From Streptomyces fungicidicus (GTDB lineage: Bacteria; Actinomycetota; Actinomycetes; Streptomycetales; Streptomycetaceae): a stretch of DNA of 64,000 nt. The notes below the pieces were generated by a model, which worked only from the letters and a program-made list of their open reading frames with translations, searched no databases and had not been told where the DNA came from. This document shows, piece by piece, positions 25,432 to 33,072 of the stretch. A program made the position numbers and the translations under genes. The DNA is taken from assembly GCF_003665435.1 (NCBI RefSeq), contig NZ_CP023407.1, positions 3,782,001-3,846,000 of the forward strand. The letters are read 5' to 3'. Positions within the stretch are counted from its first letter, which is position 1; each line of letters begins with the position of its first letter.

Positions 25432-25866
25432 TCAGCCGGCGCTCTGCTCCGCCAGGATCCGGTCCAGCGCGTCGTCGAGGTGGGCGTCGAAGTCGGCGAG
25501 CGCCCCCTCCTGGCCCAGCGGCACCAGCTTGTCGGTGCGGTCGAGGAAGGCCACCAGCGGCGCCGTCGACGAGCGGAACAGCGCCTGGTCGCCGCCGACC
25601 TGAAGCCGGATCAGCACCTCGCCCAGCGCGTCGGGGTCGAGCGGCGAGACCCGCACATCGCCCTCGCCGCACGGCCGCCCCACGCCGTCGATCAGCAGCT
25701 CTCGGCCGAACGCCCAGGTGACGGGGGCGTCCCCGGGCAGGTGGAAGGTCAGCCGTACGGCGTAGGGATCACAGGTGTCGTAGCGGAGCTCCACCGGAAT
25801 GCGGAAGGACAGCTCCTCCGACACGAGAAAGCTCATCATGACCTCTGCCTGTACGGATTCGCGCAT
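25432..25866 (-). CDS. ssgA: Sporulation and cell-division regulator SsgA
   Basis: 144-aa founding member of the SsgA-like proteins, found only in sporulating actinomycetes. It is near identical to S. coelicolor SsgA along its length (MSFLVSEELSFRIPVELRY ... CDPYAVRLTFHLPGD ... FLDRTDKLVPLGQE). SsgA marks sites of wall remodelling and branching and, with SsgB, helps to place septa in aerial hyphae. ATG 25866 gives 144 aa; ATG 25836/25833 (MMSFLV) would give about 134 and has AGAGG nearby. Lies downstream of ssgR, the usual order; SsgR activates ssgA in S. coelicolor. Confidence 0.96.
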   Translation of the reverse strand: MRESVQAEVMMSFLVSEELSFRIPVELRYDTCDPYAVRLTFHLPGDAPVTWAFGRELLIDGVGRPCGEGDVRVSPLDPDALGEVLIRLQVGGDQALFRSSTAPLVAFLDRTDKLVPLGQEGALADFDAHLDDALDRILAEQSAG

Positions 25867-25964
25867 CGCCTACCCCGTCATTCGCCACGGACTGGCCGGG
25901 CATGGACCCTGACACCACAGGGAATCTTGCTGAAAGTACACAGCAGATCACAAGGAGTGAGTTT

Positions 25965-26795
25965 TCAGATACTGATAGACGGCGTGAGCGACCCGAGCAG
26001 ACGTCCCGCCTCGGCCTGGAGCCGCAGGGCCGCGGGGACGAGCCGGTCGGCCTGGTGTGCGGGGAGCGAGAGGGCCACCGCCGCGGCCGTGGAGCCGACG
26101 GTGACCGGGATCGCCGCGCAGACCGTGCCGAGGGCGTACTCCTGGCGTTCCATGACCGGTTCCATGCGCCGCGTCCGCTCCAGGCGCCTGAGCAGCCCCT
26201 GCTCGTCGCGCACGGTGTACGGAGTGACGGGCCGCACGGGATGGCGGTCGAGGTGGTCGCGGCGGCCCTCCTCGTCTAGCTGGGAGAGCAGGCACTGTCC
26301 GAGCGCGTGGGCGTGGCCGGTCTGCCGGAAGTCGGCCCATTCCTCGACCGCGGGGTTGCCGGGGGTGTCGGAGACGCAGACGAGGTCGATCTCGCCCTCG
26401 CGGTACACGGCGTAGTACACGGGGGCGCCGATCGCGTCCCGCCAGCGGGCCAGGGTGTCGGCCACCGTGCTGCGACGTTTCTGCTGTGCTCCGCTGCTGC
26501 TCAGCCGTGCTGCCGCCTCCCCCAGGAAGAACAGGCCCTTGTCACGGCGCAGATAACCCTCGTGCACCAGGGTGCGCAGCAGGTGGTAGGCGGTGGGGAG
26601 CGCCAGCCCGGTCTCACGGGCCAGCTGCTTGGCGGGGGCCCCGTACTCGTGGCCGGCGACGGTCTCCAGCAGACGCATGGCCCGCTGCACCGAGCCGATC
26701 AGGGTCGCGGTGGGAGGCGGTGCGGAGGGCGCCGGCGAACGGGGCTGCGGGGGGACCGCGGTCAGCTGTGCGGAGGCGGTGCCAGTCGTGGCCAA
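25965..26795 (-). CDS. ssgR: IclR-type activator of ssgA
   Basis: 276 aa from a TTG start (SD-like GGAAG upstream), or 241 aa from a GTG at 26690 (VQRAMRLLET), the length reported for S. coelicolor SsgR. The first ~30 residues of the long form are only Ala/Pro/Thr and poorly conserved in character. The winged HTH is at ~35-95 (APAKQLARETGLALPTAYHLLRTL) and the IclR effector domain at ~110-270. Its gene lies just upstream of ssgA with a 98-bp gap, where the ssgA promoter and SsgR site must sit. Confidence 0.93.
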   Translation of the reverse strand: MATTGTASAQLTAVPPQPRSPAPSAPPPTATLIGSVQRAMRLLETVAGHEYGAPAKQLARETGLALPTAYHLLRTLVHEGYLRRDKGLFFLGEAAARLSSSGAQQKRRSTVADTLARWRDAIGAPVYYAVYREGEIDLVCVSDTPGNPAVEEWADFRQTGHAHALGQCLLSQLDEEGRRDHLDRHPVRPVTPYTVRDEQGLLRRLERTRRMEPVMERQEYALGTVCAAIPVTVGSTAAAVALSLPAHQADRLVPAALRLQAEAGRLLGSLTPSISI

Positions 26796-26855
26796 GGGTC
26801 ACTTCCGTAACGCGAGAGGGCGGCCCGTGCGGGAACACGGGTGGGGGACGCCGCT

Positions 26856-26874
26856 CGCGGGGATCGTCCCCGCG
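26856..26874 (-). terminator. Hairpin between the DUF5326 gene and ssgR
   Basis: CGCGGGGA-TCG-TCCCCGCG, 8-bp perfect stem with a 3-nt loop, 113 bp past the DUF5326 stop and 61 bp before the ssgR start. Likely terminator; could also be a leader hairpin of ssgR. Confidence 0.55.
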
Positions 26875-26987
26875 TCGAGTTCCGGACTCTAACGGGCTGT
26901 CACCGCGCGCGGACGGCCCGCCGGAGAAACTTCCCCCGCCCGAGGGAACCGGTGATTCCTGTTACCGCCCCACCGGTCCCCCTCGGC

Positions 26988-27200
26988 TCACCAGTCGCTG
27001 CGCGACGAGGAGCTCGACATGAACTTCCTCACGACGTAGATCAGTCCGCCGACCAGCGCCACGAAGAGCAGCACCTTGAAGAGCAGTCCGATCACGAAGC
27101 CGATCACGCTGGCGATCAGTCCGCCGAACACGACCAGAGCGATGACCGGCACCGCGATCCACTTCACCCACCACGGCAGTCCCGTGAAGATCTCTCGCAT
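26988..27200 (-). CDS. DUF5326 family small membrane protein
   Basis: 70 aa with an amphipathic start (MREIFTGLPWWVKWIAVPV), two TM helices (~13-35 and 37-58) and a Ser-rich cytosolic tail ending SSSSSRSDW. Matches the short Streptomyces proteins of family DUF5326, of unknown function, that accompany ssgR-ssgA. ATG 27200; its downstream neighbour is ssgR on the same strand. Confidence 0.85.
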   Translation of the reverse strand: MREIFTGLPWWVKWIAVPVIALVVFGGLIASVIGFVIGLLFKVLLFVALVGGLIYVVRKFMSSSSSRSDW

Positions 27201-27346
27201 CGCCCTGTCCTTACCTCTCCGCCCGCCGAGTGCCGGGTCGTGTCGATGTGTCCTGCACTCGATGCTAGGGCCGCGGGTGCTCCGGCGGGGGCCCCGGATC
27301 CCTTGTCCTCCCCTGACCGTTCCCCTAGGGAACCCCGGGGCGGGGC

Positions 27347-27664
27347 TCAGCTCTCGGGGGGAGAGAACACCACCAGAACCCGCAGATCCTCGCTGATGTG
27401 GTGGAACTTGTGCGCCACCCCGGCCGGTACGTACACGACGCTGCCGCGTGCCACCTGGGTGGTCTCCATGCCGACGGTGATCGCCGCACGGCCGCTGACG
27501 ACGAAGTACACCTCGTCCTGGCTGTGCGGCTGCTGCGGGTCCTGGGCGCCCGCGTCCAGCGCGTAGAGGCCGACCGACATGTTCCGTTCCCGCAGGAACT
27601 GCAGGTAGGCCCCGTCGTTGGCGGCGCGCTCCGCCTCCAGTTCGTCCAGCCGGAATGCCTTCAT
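27347..27664 (-). CDS. Cupin domain protein
   Basis: 105-aa single-domain cupin. The two cupin motifs are recognisable: HSQDEVYFVVSG (metal-binding His and Glu) and VARGSVVYVPAGVAHKFHH. Such small cupins bind a metal and act as isomerases, dioxygenases or sensors; nothing here indicates which. Start ATG 27664 (MKAFRLDEL) is preferred over the upstream frame start at 27724 because the upstream part is the palindromic divergent promoter. Transcribed away from the holin-like gene. Confidence 0.88.
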   Translation of the reverse strand: MKAFRLDELEAERAANDGAYLQFLRERNMSVGLYALDAGAQDPQQPHSQDEVYFVVSGRAAITVGMETTQVARGSVVYVPAGVAHKFHHISEDLRVLVVFSPPES

Positions 27665-27693
27665 CGTGTGGTCCCGCCCCTGCCTCACTGCCC

Positions 27694-27724
27694 GTGTCCG
27701 ATCGTGTCTGCCACGATCAGACAC
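27694..27724. promoter_or_regulatory. Palindromic operator between cupin and holin-like genes
   Basis: Two 13-bp arms, GTGTC-C-GATCGTG and CACGATC-A-GACAC, with one mismatch and a 5-bp spacer, ending directly at ATG 27725 and 30 bp upstream of the cupin ATG. The position in a divergent promoter suggests a shared regulator site; if transcribed it is also a stable hairpin. Confidence 0.55.
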
Positions 27725-28102
27725 ATGATGAATTTCCTAGTCAAGACGCTCGCCAACGCCGGCGCCCTGGCAGTCGCGGTCTGGCTGCTCGACAAGATCA
27801 CCCTCACCGGTGACAGCACGGGCAAGGAGATCGGCACCCTCATACTTGTCGCACTGATCTTCGGCGTGGTGAACCTGCTGGTCAAGCCGTTCGTGAAGCT
27901 GCTGAGCCTCCCTCTGCTCATCCTGACCCTGGGGCTGTTCACCCTGGTGGTGAACGCGCTGATGCTGCTGCTCACCTCCTGGCTCGCCGACCAGTTCGAC
28001 CTGAGCTTCCACGTGGACGGCTTCTGGACGGCCGTACTGGGCGCGCTGATCATCTCCGTGGTCTCCTGGGCGCTCAACGTCGTGCTGCCCGACGGGGACT
28101 GA
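27725..28102 (+). CDS. Phage holin family (superfamily IV, COG1950) membrane protein
   Basis: 125 aa with four predicted TM helices (about 5-23, 33-55, 58-82, 95-118) and the family pattern IFGVVNLLVKPFVKLLSLPL and ILTLGLFTLVVNALMLLL. Despite the name these are housekeeping membrane proteins of unknown function. ATG 27725 or 27728. Begins a plus-strand operon holin-ptpA-cystathionine lyase with gaps of 5 bp and a 4-bp overlap. Confidence 0.88.
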   Translation: MMNFLVKTLANAGALAVAVWLLDKITLTGDSTGKEIGTLILVALIFGVVNLLVKPFVKLLSLPLLILTLGLFTLVVNALMLLLTSWLADQFDLSFHVDGFWTAVLGALIISVVSWALNVVLPDGD

Positions 28103-28107
28103 GCACC

Positions 28108-28599
28108 ATGACCTACCGCGTCTGCTTCGTCTGCACCGGCAACATCTGCCGCTCCCCGATGGCCGAGTCCGTCTTCCGCGCGCGGGTGGTTCAGGCCGGT
28201 CTCGACGGCCTGGTCGAGGTGGACAGCGCCGGTACGGACGGCTGGCACGAGGGCGAGGGCGCCGATCCGCGCACGGTGACCGTGCTGCGGGAGCACGACT
28301 ATGACGCCGGTCACACGGCCCGGCGGTTCGACCCCTCCTGGTTCGCCCGCCTCGATCTCGTGATCGCGCTCGACTCCGGCCACCTCCGGGCGCTGCGCCG
28401 CCTCGCCCCCACGGAACGGGACGCGGAGAAGGTGCGTCTGCTGCGTTCCTACGACCCCGCGGCGGACGGCGATCCCGACGTACCGGATCCCTACTACGGG
28501 GGCGCGGAAGATTTCGCCGCATGTCTTGAGATGGTGGAGACGGCGAGCACCGGACTGCTCGCCGCGGTACGCGAGCAGGTGGAAGGACACGCGGCATGA
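28108..28599 (+). CDS. ptpA: Low-molecular-weight protein-tyrosine phosphatase
   Basis: 163 aa. The P-loop CTGNICRS near residues 9-16 carries the catalytic Cys and Arg, and the general acid Asp is in DPYYGG near 128. PtpA dephosphorylates phosphotyrosine proteins in the cytosol and in S. coelicolor influences antibiotic production. The ATG follows the holin-like stop by 5 bp; its TGA overlaps the next ATG. Confidence 0.95.
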   Translation: MTYRVCFVCTGNICRSPMAESVFRARVVQAGLDGLVEVDSAGTDGWHEGEGADPRTVTVLREHDYDAGHTARRFDPSWFARLDLVIALDSGHLRALRRLAPTERDAEKVRLLRSYDPAADGDPDVPDPYYGGAEDFAACLEMVETASTGLLAAVREQVEGHAA

Positions 28600-29765
28600 A
28601 CGATTCGACGACCGGCGCGGGCCAGGGGCCCGCGCTGCCGGACGGGGCGGGTGACGGCACCCGCGCGGTTCGTGCCGGGCTGCCCGAGCCGGTCAAGCAC
28701 GAGCCGACCCTGCCCGGGCCCGTGTTCGCGGCGCACTTCCATCTGCCCGGCGACCCCACCGGCCCGTACACCTACGGCCGGGACGAGAACCCGACCTGGA
28801 CCTTGCTGGAACGGGCCGTCGGGGAACTGGAGGCGCCGGGGCAGGACGACGTCGAGGCCCTCGTGTTCGCCTCGGGCATGGCCGCGATCTCCTCGGTGCT
28901 CTTCTCCCAGCTGAGCGCCGGGGACGCGGTCGTCCTGCCGGACGACGGCTACCAGGCCCTGCCCCTGGCACGGGCCCAGCTGGAGGCCTTCGGCATCGAG
29001 GTGCGCACCGCGCCGACCGGCGGGGACGCCCAGCTGGAGGTTCTCGACGGCGCGAAGCTGCTGTGGATCGAGACGCCCTCGAATCCGGGGCTCGACGTGT
29101 GCGACGTCCGGCGGCTCGCCGAGGCGGCGCACGCGCGCGGCGCCCTGGTGGCCGTGGACAACACCCTGGCGACGCCGCTCGGCCAGCGCCCGCTGGAGCT
29201 CGGCGCCGACTTCTCGGTGGCCAGTGGCACCAAGCAGCTCACCGGTCACGGCGACGTCCTCCTCGGCTACGTCACCGGCCGGAACGCCGAGGCCATGGCC
29301 GCGGTCCGCCGCTGGCGCAAGATCGTCGGCGCCATTCCGGGACCTATGGAGGCCTGGCTCGCGCACCGCTCGATCGCCACGCTGCACCTGCGTGTCGACC
29401 GGCAGAACGCCACCGCCCTGGCGCTCGCCGGGGCACTGCGCGAGCGGCCGGAGGTGACGGGTCTGCGCTATCCGGGGCTGCCCGACGATCCCTCGCACCG
29501 GATCGCCTCGCAGCAGATGCGGCGCTACGGGTGCGTGGTCTCCTTCACGCTGCCCTCGCGGGCGCGTGCGGACGCCTTCCTCGACGCGCTGCGGCTCGTG
29601 GACGACGCGACGAGCTTCGGCGGCGTACGGTCCACCGCGGAGCGGCGCGGGCGCTGGGGCGGGGACGCGGTGCCGGAGGGCTTCATCCGCTTCTCCGTGG
29701 GCGCCGAGGACCCGGAGGACCTGGTCGCGGACGTACTGCGCGCCCTCGACGAGTCGGCCGGCTGA
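28596..29765 (+). CDS. Cystathionine gamma-lyase-type PLP enzyme
   Basis: 389-aa Cys/Met-metabolism PLP enzyme. Hallmarks: FASGMAAIS substrate/PLP loop, WIETPSNPGLDV, VAVDNTLATP and the PLP Lys in VASGTKQLTGHGD near 213. Members split cystathionine to cysteine or act as gamma-synthases; the annotation as gamma-lyase is by resemblance. The start overlaps ptpA (ATGA). First ~30 residues are Gly/Ala-rich and may not be conserved. A 14-bp-stem terminator follows 46 bp after the stop. Confidence 0.88.
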   Translation: MNDSTTGAGQGPALPDGAGDGTRAVRAGLPEPVKHEPTLPGPVFAAHFHLPGDPTGPYTYGRDENPTWTLLERAVGELEAPGQDDVEALVFASGMAAISSVLFSQLSAGDAVVLPDDGYQALPLARAQLEAFGIEVRTAPTGGDAQLEVLDGAKLLWIETPSNPGLDVCDVRRLAEAAHARGALVAVDNTLATPLGQRPLELGADFSVASGTKQLTGHGDVLLGYVTGRNAEAMAAVRRWRKIVGAIPGPMEAWLAHRSIATLHLRVDRQNATALALAGALRERPEVTGLRYPGLPDDPSHRIASQQMRRYGCVVSFTLPSRARADAFLDALRLVDDATSFGGVRSTAERRGRWGGDAVPEGFIRFSVGAEDPEDLVADVLRALDESAG

Positions 29766-29810
29766 CCGGCGGCTCCCGCGAAGGCCGGCGGGCGACCGGC
29801 ACACTGCGGC

Positions 29811-29849
29811 GGACGGTCCGAGCCTCCCCCCTCGTGGCTCGGACCGTCC
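29811..29849 (+). terminator. Terminator of the ptpA-cystathionine lyase operon
   Basis: Perfect 14-bp stem GGACGGTCCGAGCC/GGCTCGGACCGTCC with an 11-nt loop. Confidence 0.85.
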
Positions 29850-29928
29850 TCGGTTCCGCGCGCGAAGAACCGCTCGACCAAGGCTAGTTGACTCAGTGTC
29901 AGTGTCCAATCACAGTAACGACAGCGGC

Positions 29929-29946
29929 CTATCGACATATTTATAG
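29929..29946. promoter_or_regulatory. Putative LysR-type operator
   Basis: CTAT-N10-ATAG in an AT-rich stretch unlike its surroundings, 47 bp before the LysR gene start. Confidence 0.4.
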
Positions 29947-29992
29947 TTGGCCGCGTCCGGCCCGCAGCGGGGACGACGAGGGAGGGTGTGCC

Positions 29993-30898
29993 GTGGATCT
30001 GGCATTGCTGCGGACCTTCGTGACCGTGCACCGGGCCGGCTCCTTCACCCGTGCGGCGGCCCTGCTCGGCCTCTCCCAGCCCGCCGTCACCTCGCAGATA
30101 CGCACGCTGGAGCGGCAGCTGGGACGACCCCTGTTCCTGCGGCAGGCGCGCGGTGTGACACCGACGTCCATCGGGGACGAGCTGGCCCACAAGGCGGCGC
30201 CGCATCTCGACGCCCTGGTGGAGATCGCCGAGTCCGGGCTGGAGGAGGACTCCTCCTTACGGACGCTGCACCTGGCCGGCCCTCCGGAGTTCACCGCCGA
30301 GCGGGCGCTGCCCGTGCTCACGGAGCTGACCGGCGAGGACGGCCGGAGCATCGCCCTGCGCGCCTCGTTCGGCACCGCCGAGGAGGCTCTGGAGGGGCTG
30401 GCCGCCGGACACCACGACCTCGCCATCTGCACGGCCCGGCCACGCGGCGCCCTGCTCACGGCGACCGCCCTCTGCGACGAGGAGCACGTCCTGGTCGCCG
30501 CCCCGCGCTGGGCCGAGCGGATCGGCTCCGGCGGTCTCCGCCGCACCGGCCCGTCCGCCCTGGAGCGCGTCCCGGTCGTCGAGGTCCATGAGTCGCTGCC
30601 CTTCGTCGCCCGCTACTGGGCCTCCGTCTTCGACTCCCGCCCCGTCGCCCCGGGCACCGTCGTCGTGCCGGATCTACGCGCGGTGCTGGCCTGCGCCGCC
30701 GCGGGAGCGGGACTGGCGGTACTGCCCCGCTATCTGTGCGGGGACGCGCTCGGCCGGGGCGACGTGGTGGCCCTGCACGAACCGACGGTGCCACCGCTGC
30801 GCACGTACTTCCTGGTGGTACGCACGGGCACGCTGGCGATGCCGCACATCGCACGGGCCCACGAGCGGCTGGAGCGGGCGGCCGCCGACTGGAGCTGA
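29993..30898 (+). CDS. LysR family regulator (contains a TTA codon)
   Basis: 301 aa. LysR HTH at residues 1-60 (LRTFVTVHRAGSFTRAAALL ... QPAVTSQIRTLE), then the periplasmic-like effector domain. GTG 29993 has GGAGGG 7 nt upstream. Codon 89 (30257-30259) is TTA, so expression should depend on the bldA tRNA. An AT-rich region with the inverted repeat CTAT(N10)ATAG lies at 29929-29946, about 50 bp before the start, a likely LysR box and promoter. The divergent partner usual for LysR genes is missing; the neighbour on the left is the terminated ptpA operon. Confidence 0.9.
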   Translation: MDLALLRTFVTVHRAGSFTRAAALLGLSQPAVTSQIRTLERQLGRPLFLRQARGVTPTSIGDELAHKAAPHLDALVEIAESGLEEDSSLRTLHLAGPPEFTAERALPVLTELTGEDGRSIALRASFGTAEEALEGLAAGHHDLAICTARPRGALLTATALCDEEHVLVAAPRWAERIGSGGLRRTGPSALERVPVVEVHESLPFVARYWASVFDSRPVAPGTVVVPDLRAVLACAAAGAGLAVLPRYLCGDALGRGDVVALHEPTVPPLRTYFLVVRTGTLAMPHIARAHERLERAAADWS

Positions 30899-30928
30899 CC
30901 CGCCGGACGGGCCGGGGCCCCTTCCGAT

Positions 30929-30942
30929 GTTTCACGTGGAAC
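30929..30942. other. parS-like site (one mismatch)
   Basis: GTTTCACGTGGAAC, one base from consensus, in the gap between the LysR and Nudix genes. Confidence 0.7.
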
Positions 30943-30963
30943 CAGCCGGGCCACATTCCCCCC

Positions 30964-31446
30964 ATGACCGTCCGACCCGTGGTCAAGCGCACCGCCCGAG
31001 CAGTTCTGCTGGACGGCGAGAACTTGATCCTGATCAAGCGCACCAAACCCGGCGTGGACCCGTACTGGGTCACCCCCGGCGGAGGGGTCGAGCCGGAGGA
31101 CCCGACCGTCGTCGACGCCCTGCACCGCGAGGTGTACGAGGAGCTCGGCGCCAAGGTCACCGATGTGGTGCCCTGTTTCGTCGACACCGTGGAGCACATC
31201 GGCGAGGACGGCGGCGCCACCGGGGTGAAGGTGCAGCACTTCTTCGTCTGCCGCCTGGAATCCATGGACACCTCCCTGCGGCACGGCCCGGAGGTCGACG
31301 AGCCCGCCGGCGAGTACGAGATCGTCCGCGTGCCGTTCACCCGCGTCGGGATCGCCTCGGTCCACCTGGTGCCGCTGTCGCTGCGCCACTACCTGGACGG
31401 CAACATCGAGGGCGTACGGGCCATGCACGCTCCCGACCTGGGATGA
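30964..31446 (+). CDS. Nudix hydrolase
   Basis: 160 aa. The Nudix box is present at about residues 38-60: GGGVEPEDPTVVDALHREVY followed by EELGA, with the catalytic REV-EELG core intact. It hydrolyses a nucleoside diphosphate linked to an unknown group. ATG 30964, 22 bp after a parS-like site; the frame opens further upstream only as a shadow of the LysR gene. No strong ribosome site. Confidence 0.88.
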   Translation: MTVRPVVKRTARAVLLDGENLILIKRTKPGVDPYWVTPGGGVEPEDPTVVDALHREVYEELGAKVTDVVPCFVDTVEHIGEDGGATGVKVQHFFVCRLESMDTSLRHGPEVDEPAGEYEIVRVPFTRVGIASVHLVPLSLRHYLDGNIEGVRAMHAPDLG

Positions 31447-31588
31447 CGTCCGGCCGTGGAGCGCCACGCACCGGGCGCGGGCAGGCCCGCGCTCTCGTTC
31501 CGCGGGCGGCCGTGGCGTGGCCGAAAGCCCTCAGGATTCTCCTGAAACAGGTGGACGCCGAAGCCCTCTGTCGGACAGCCTGACCTGC

Positions 31589-32455
31589 GTGCCGACACCT
31601 TCCCTTGACTCCCTGCCCATCCGCCGTCTGACGCTGCGCGACCTCACCGCCTGCGCCGACTTGTCCGAGGACCGGGGGTGGCCACGGGAGGAGCACAAGT
31701 GGGGCCTCCTCCTCGCGGCCGGGACGGGGTACGGCGTCGACGACCCCGACGGGGGGCTGGTGGCGGCCTGTGTCGTCACCGAGTACGGACCGGGTGACCG
31801 GCCCGCCCTGGCGGCCATCGGGATGGTCCTGGTCGCCGAACGCCACGCGCGCCGGGGCGTGGGACGCCGGCTGATGCGGCATGTGGTCGCCGCGATGGGC
31901 ACCACGCCCCTCACCCTGCACGCGACTCCCTTCGGCCGCCCCCTCTACGAACAGCTCGGCTTCAAGGTCATCGGCCGGTCCGAGATGCTGCGAGGCCGCT
32001 TCGTGCCCTCGGGCGGTCTGTCGGAGGCCGGCACCCGGGCCGCGACCGCGGAGGACCTCCCCGCGATCGTCCGCTTCGACGAGGAGGTGTTCGGCGCCGA
32101 CCGGACCCATGTCGTCACCCGCCTGCCCGCCTTCGCCGACCAGCTGCGCGTCGCCGAGGAGGACGGGCGGATCACCGGCTACGCGGCCGCCTGGCCCAAC
32201 ATGGACACCCATGTCGTGGGCCCTCTGATCGCCCGCGACACCGGGACGGCCCGGGCACTGCTGGTCTCCCTCGCCGCCCGCACCGACCGGCCGCTGCGCA
32301 CCGACATCGATGTGCGGCACGAAGAGCTGGTGAGCTGGCTGAAGGCGCACGGGCTGGCGCCCGTCGCACGGAACGCCGTCATGACGTACGGGATCACGGA
32401 GCTGCCCGGCGACTGGAGCCGGAGGTTCGCCCCGGTGACGGTCGCCGCGACCTGA
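31589..32455 (+). CDS. GNAT family N-acetyltransferase (tandem domain)
   Basis: 288 aa. The first half (10-145) is a clear GNAT domain with the acetyl-CoA loop RHARRGVGRRLMRHV near 90; the second half (145-285) is a second, degenerate GNAT fold (RAATAEDLPAIVRFDEEVFG) often annotated as an SCP2-like or DUF domain. The start GTG 31589 has no obvious ribosome site. Substrate unknown. Its transcript ends at a 12-bp hairpin shared with the convergent gene. Confidence 0.85.
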   Translation: MPTPSLDSLPIRRLTLRDLTACADLSEDRGWPREEHKWGLLLAAGTGYGVDDPDGGLVAACVVTEYGPGDRPALAAIGMVLVAERHARRGVGRRLMRHVVAAMGTTPLTLHATPFGRPLYEQLGFKVIGRSEMLRGRFVPSGGLSEAGTRAATAEDLPAIVRFDEEVFGADRTHVVTRLPAFADQLRVAEEDGRITGYAAAWPNMDTHVVGPLIARDTGTARALLVSLAARTDRPLRTDIDVRHEELVSWLKAHGLAPVARNAVMTYGITELPGDWSRRFAPVTVAAT

Positions 32456-32496
32456 GACGGGGCGACCCGAGGCATGACCGCCTGGTGCGGGCGACA

Positions 32497-32535
32497 CGGC
32501 GACGCCGGTCCCGGGCTTCGGGGCCGGCGTCGCCG
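32497..32535. terminator. Bidirectional terminator
   Basis: CGGCGACGCCGG / CCGGCGTCGCCG, 12-bp perfect stem, between convergent stops at 32455 and 32555. Confidence 0.8.
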
Positions 32536-32554
32536 CTTCCGTCGCGTCGTGTCG

Positions 32555-32980
32555 TCAGACGAGGGCCTTAACGGCTGCCGTGGCGAAGTCGTGGTCCTGC
32601 TCGGGTGCGCCCCCGCCGACGCCGATCGCACCGATCAGCCGGCCGTCGCGCCGGACCGGCACGCCCCCGGCGATGAACAGCAGCGGCCGGTCCAGTGCGG
32701 TGGGCAGGGTGTGGAACGGCGCCCCGGGCTGCACGGCGTCCACCAGATCGGCGGTGGGCGCGTTCAGCTGCAGAGCGGTGTACGCCTTGCGGGTGCTGGT
32801 CTCGCCGGAGATCAGCACGGCCCGGTCGTCCCTGCGGAAGGTGAGCGGATGCCCGCCGGCGTCGAGGACGGTGACGCTGACCGTGACACCGGCCGCTTCG
32901 GCGGCCCGGCCTGCCGCGGCGACGAGGGCCTCGGCGTCCGCGGTGGTCAGCGGGGCTGTGGCGCTGGTGGTGGTGCTCAT
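32555..32980 (-). CDS. GlcG/HbpS family heme-binding-type protein
   Basis: 141 aa, GlcG/HbpS (DUF336) fold: TTADAEALVAAAGRAAEAAG helix, VSVTVLDAGGHPLTFRRDD, and GGVPVRRDGRLIGAIGVGG-like glycine-rich core. Streptomyces HbpS binds heme outside the cell with the SenS-SenR system, but this protein has no signal peptide and no sensor genes nearby, so it is a cytosolic relative of unknown role. It is followed, on the same strand, by nothing until the terminator; upstream is the MFS gene, so the two may be co-transcribed. Confidence 0.85.
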   Translation of the reverse strand: MSTTTSATAPLTTADAEALVAAAGRAAEAAGVTVSVTVLDAGGHPLTFRRDDRAVLISGETSTRKAYTALQLNAPTADLVDAVQPGAPFHTLPTALDRPLLFIAGGVPVRRDGRLIGAIGVGGGAPEQDHDFATAAVKALV

Positions 32981-33072
32981 GAGGGTGTTCTCCTTGCGGT
33001 ACTGGTGACATCGGTGGTGCGGGGAGACGGTCGCGGGAACGGCCCTGGTCCCGCGACTCCGGGCGCGGTGGG

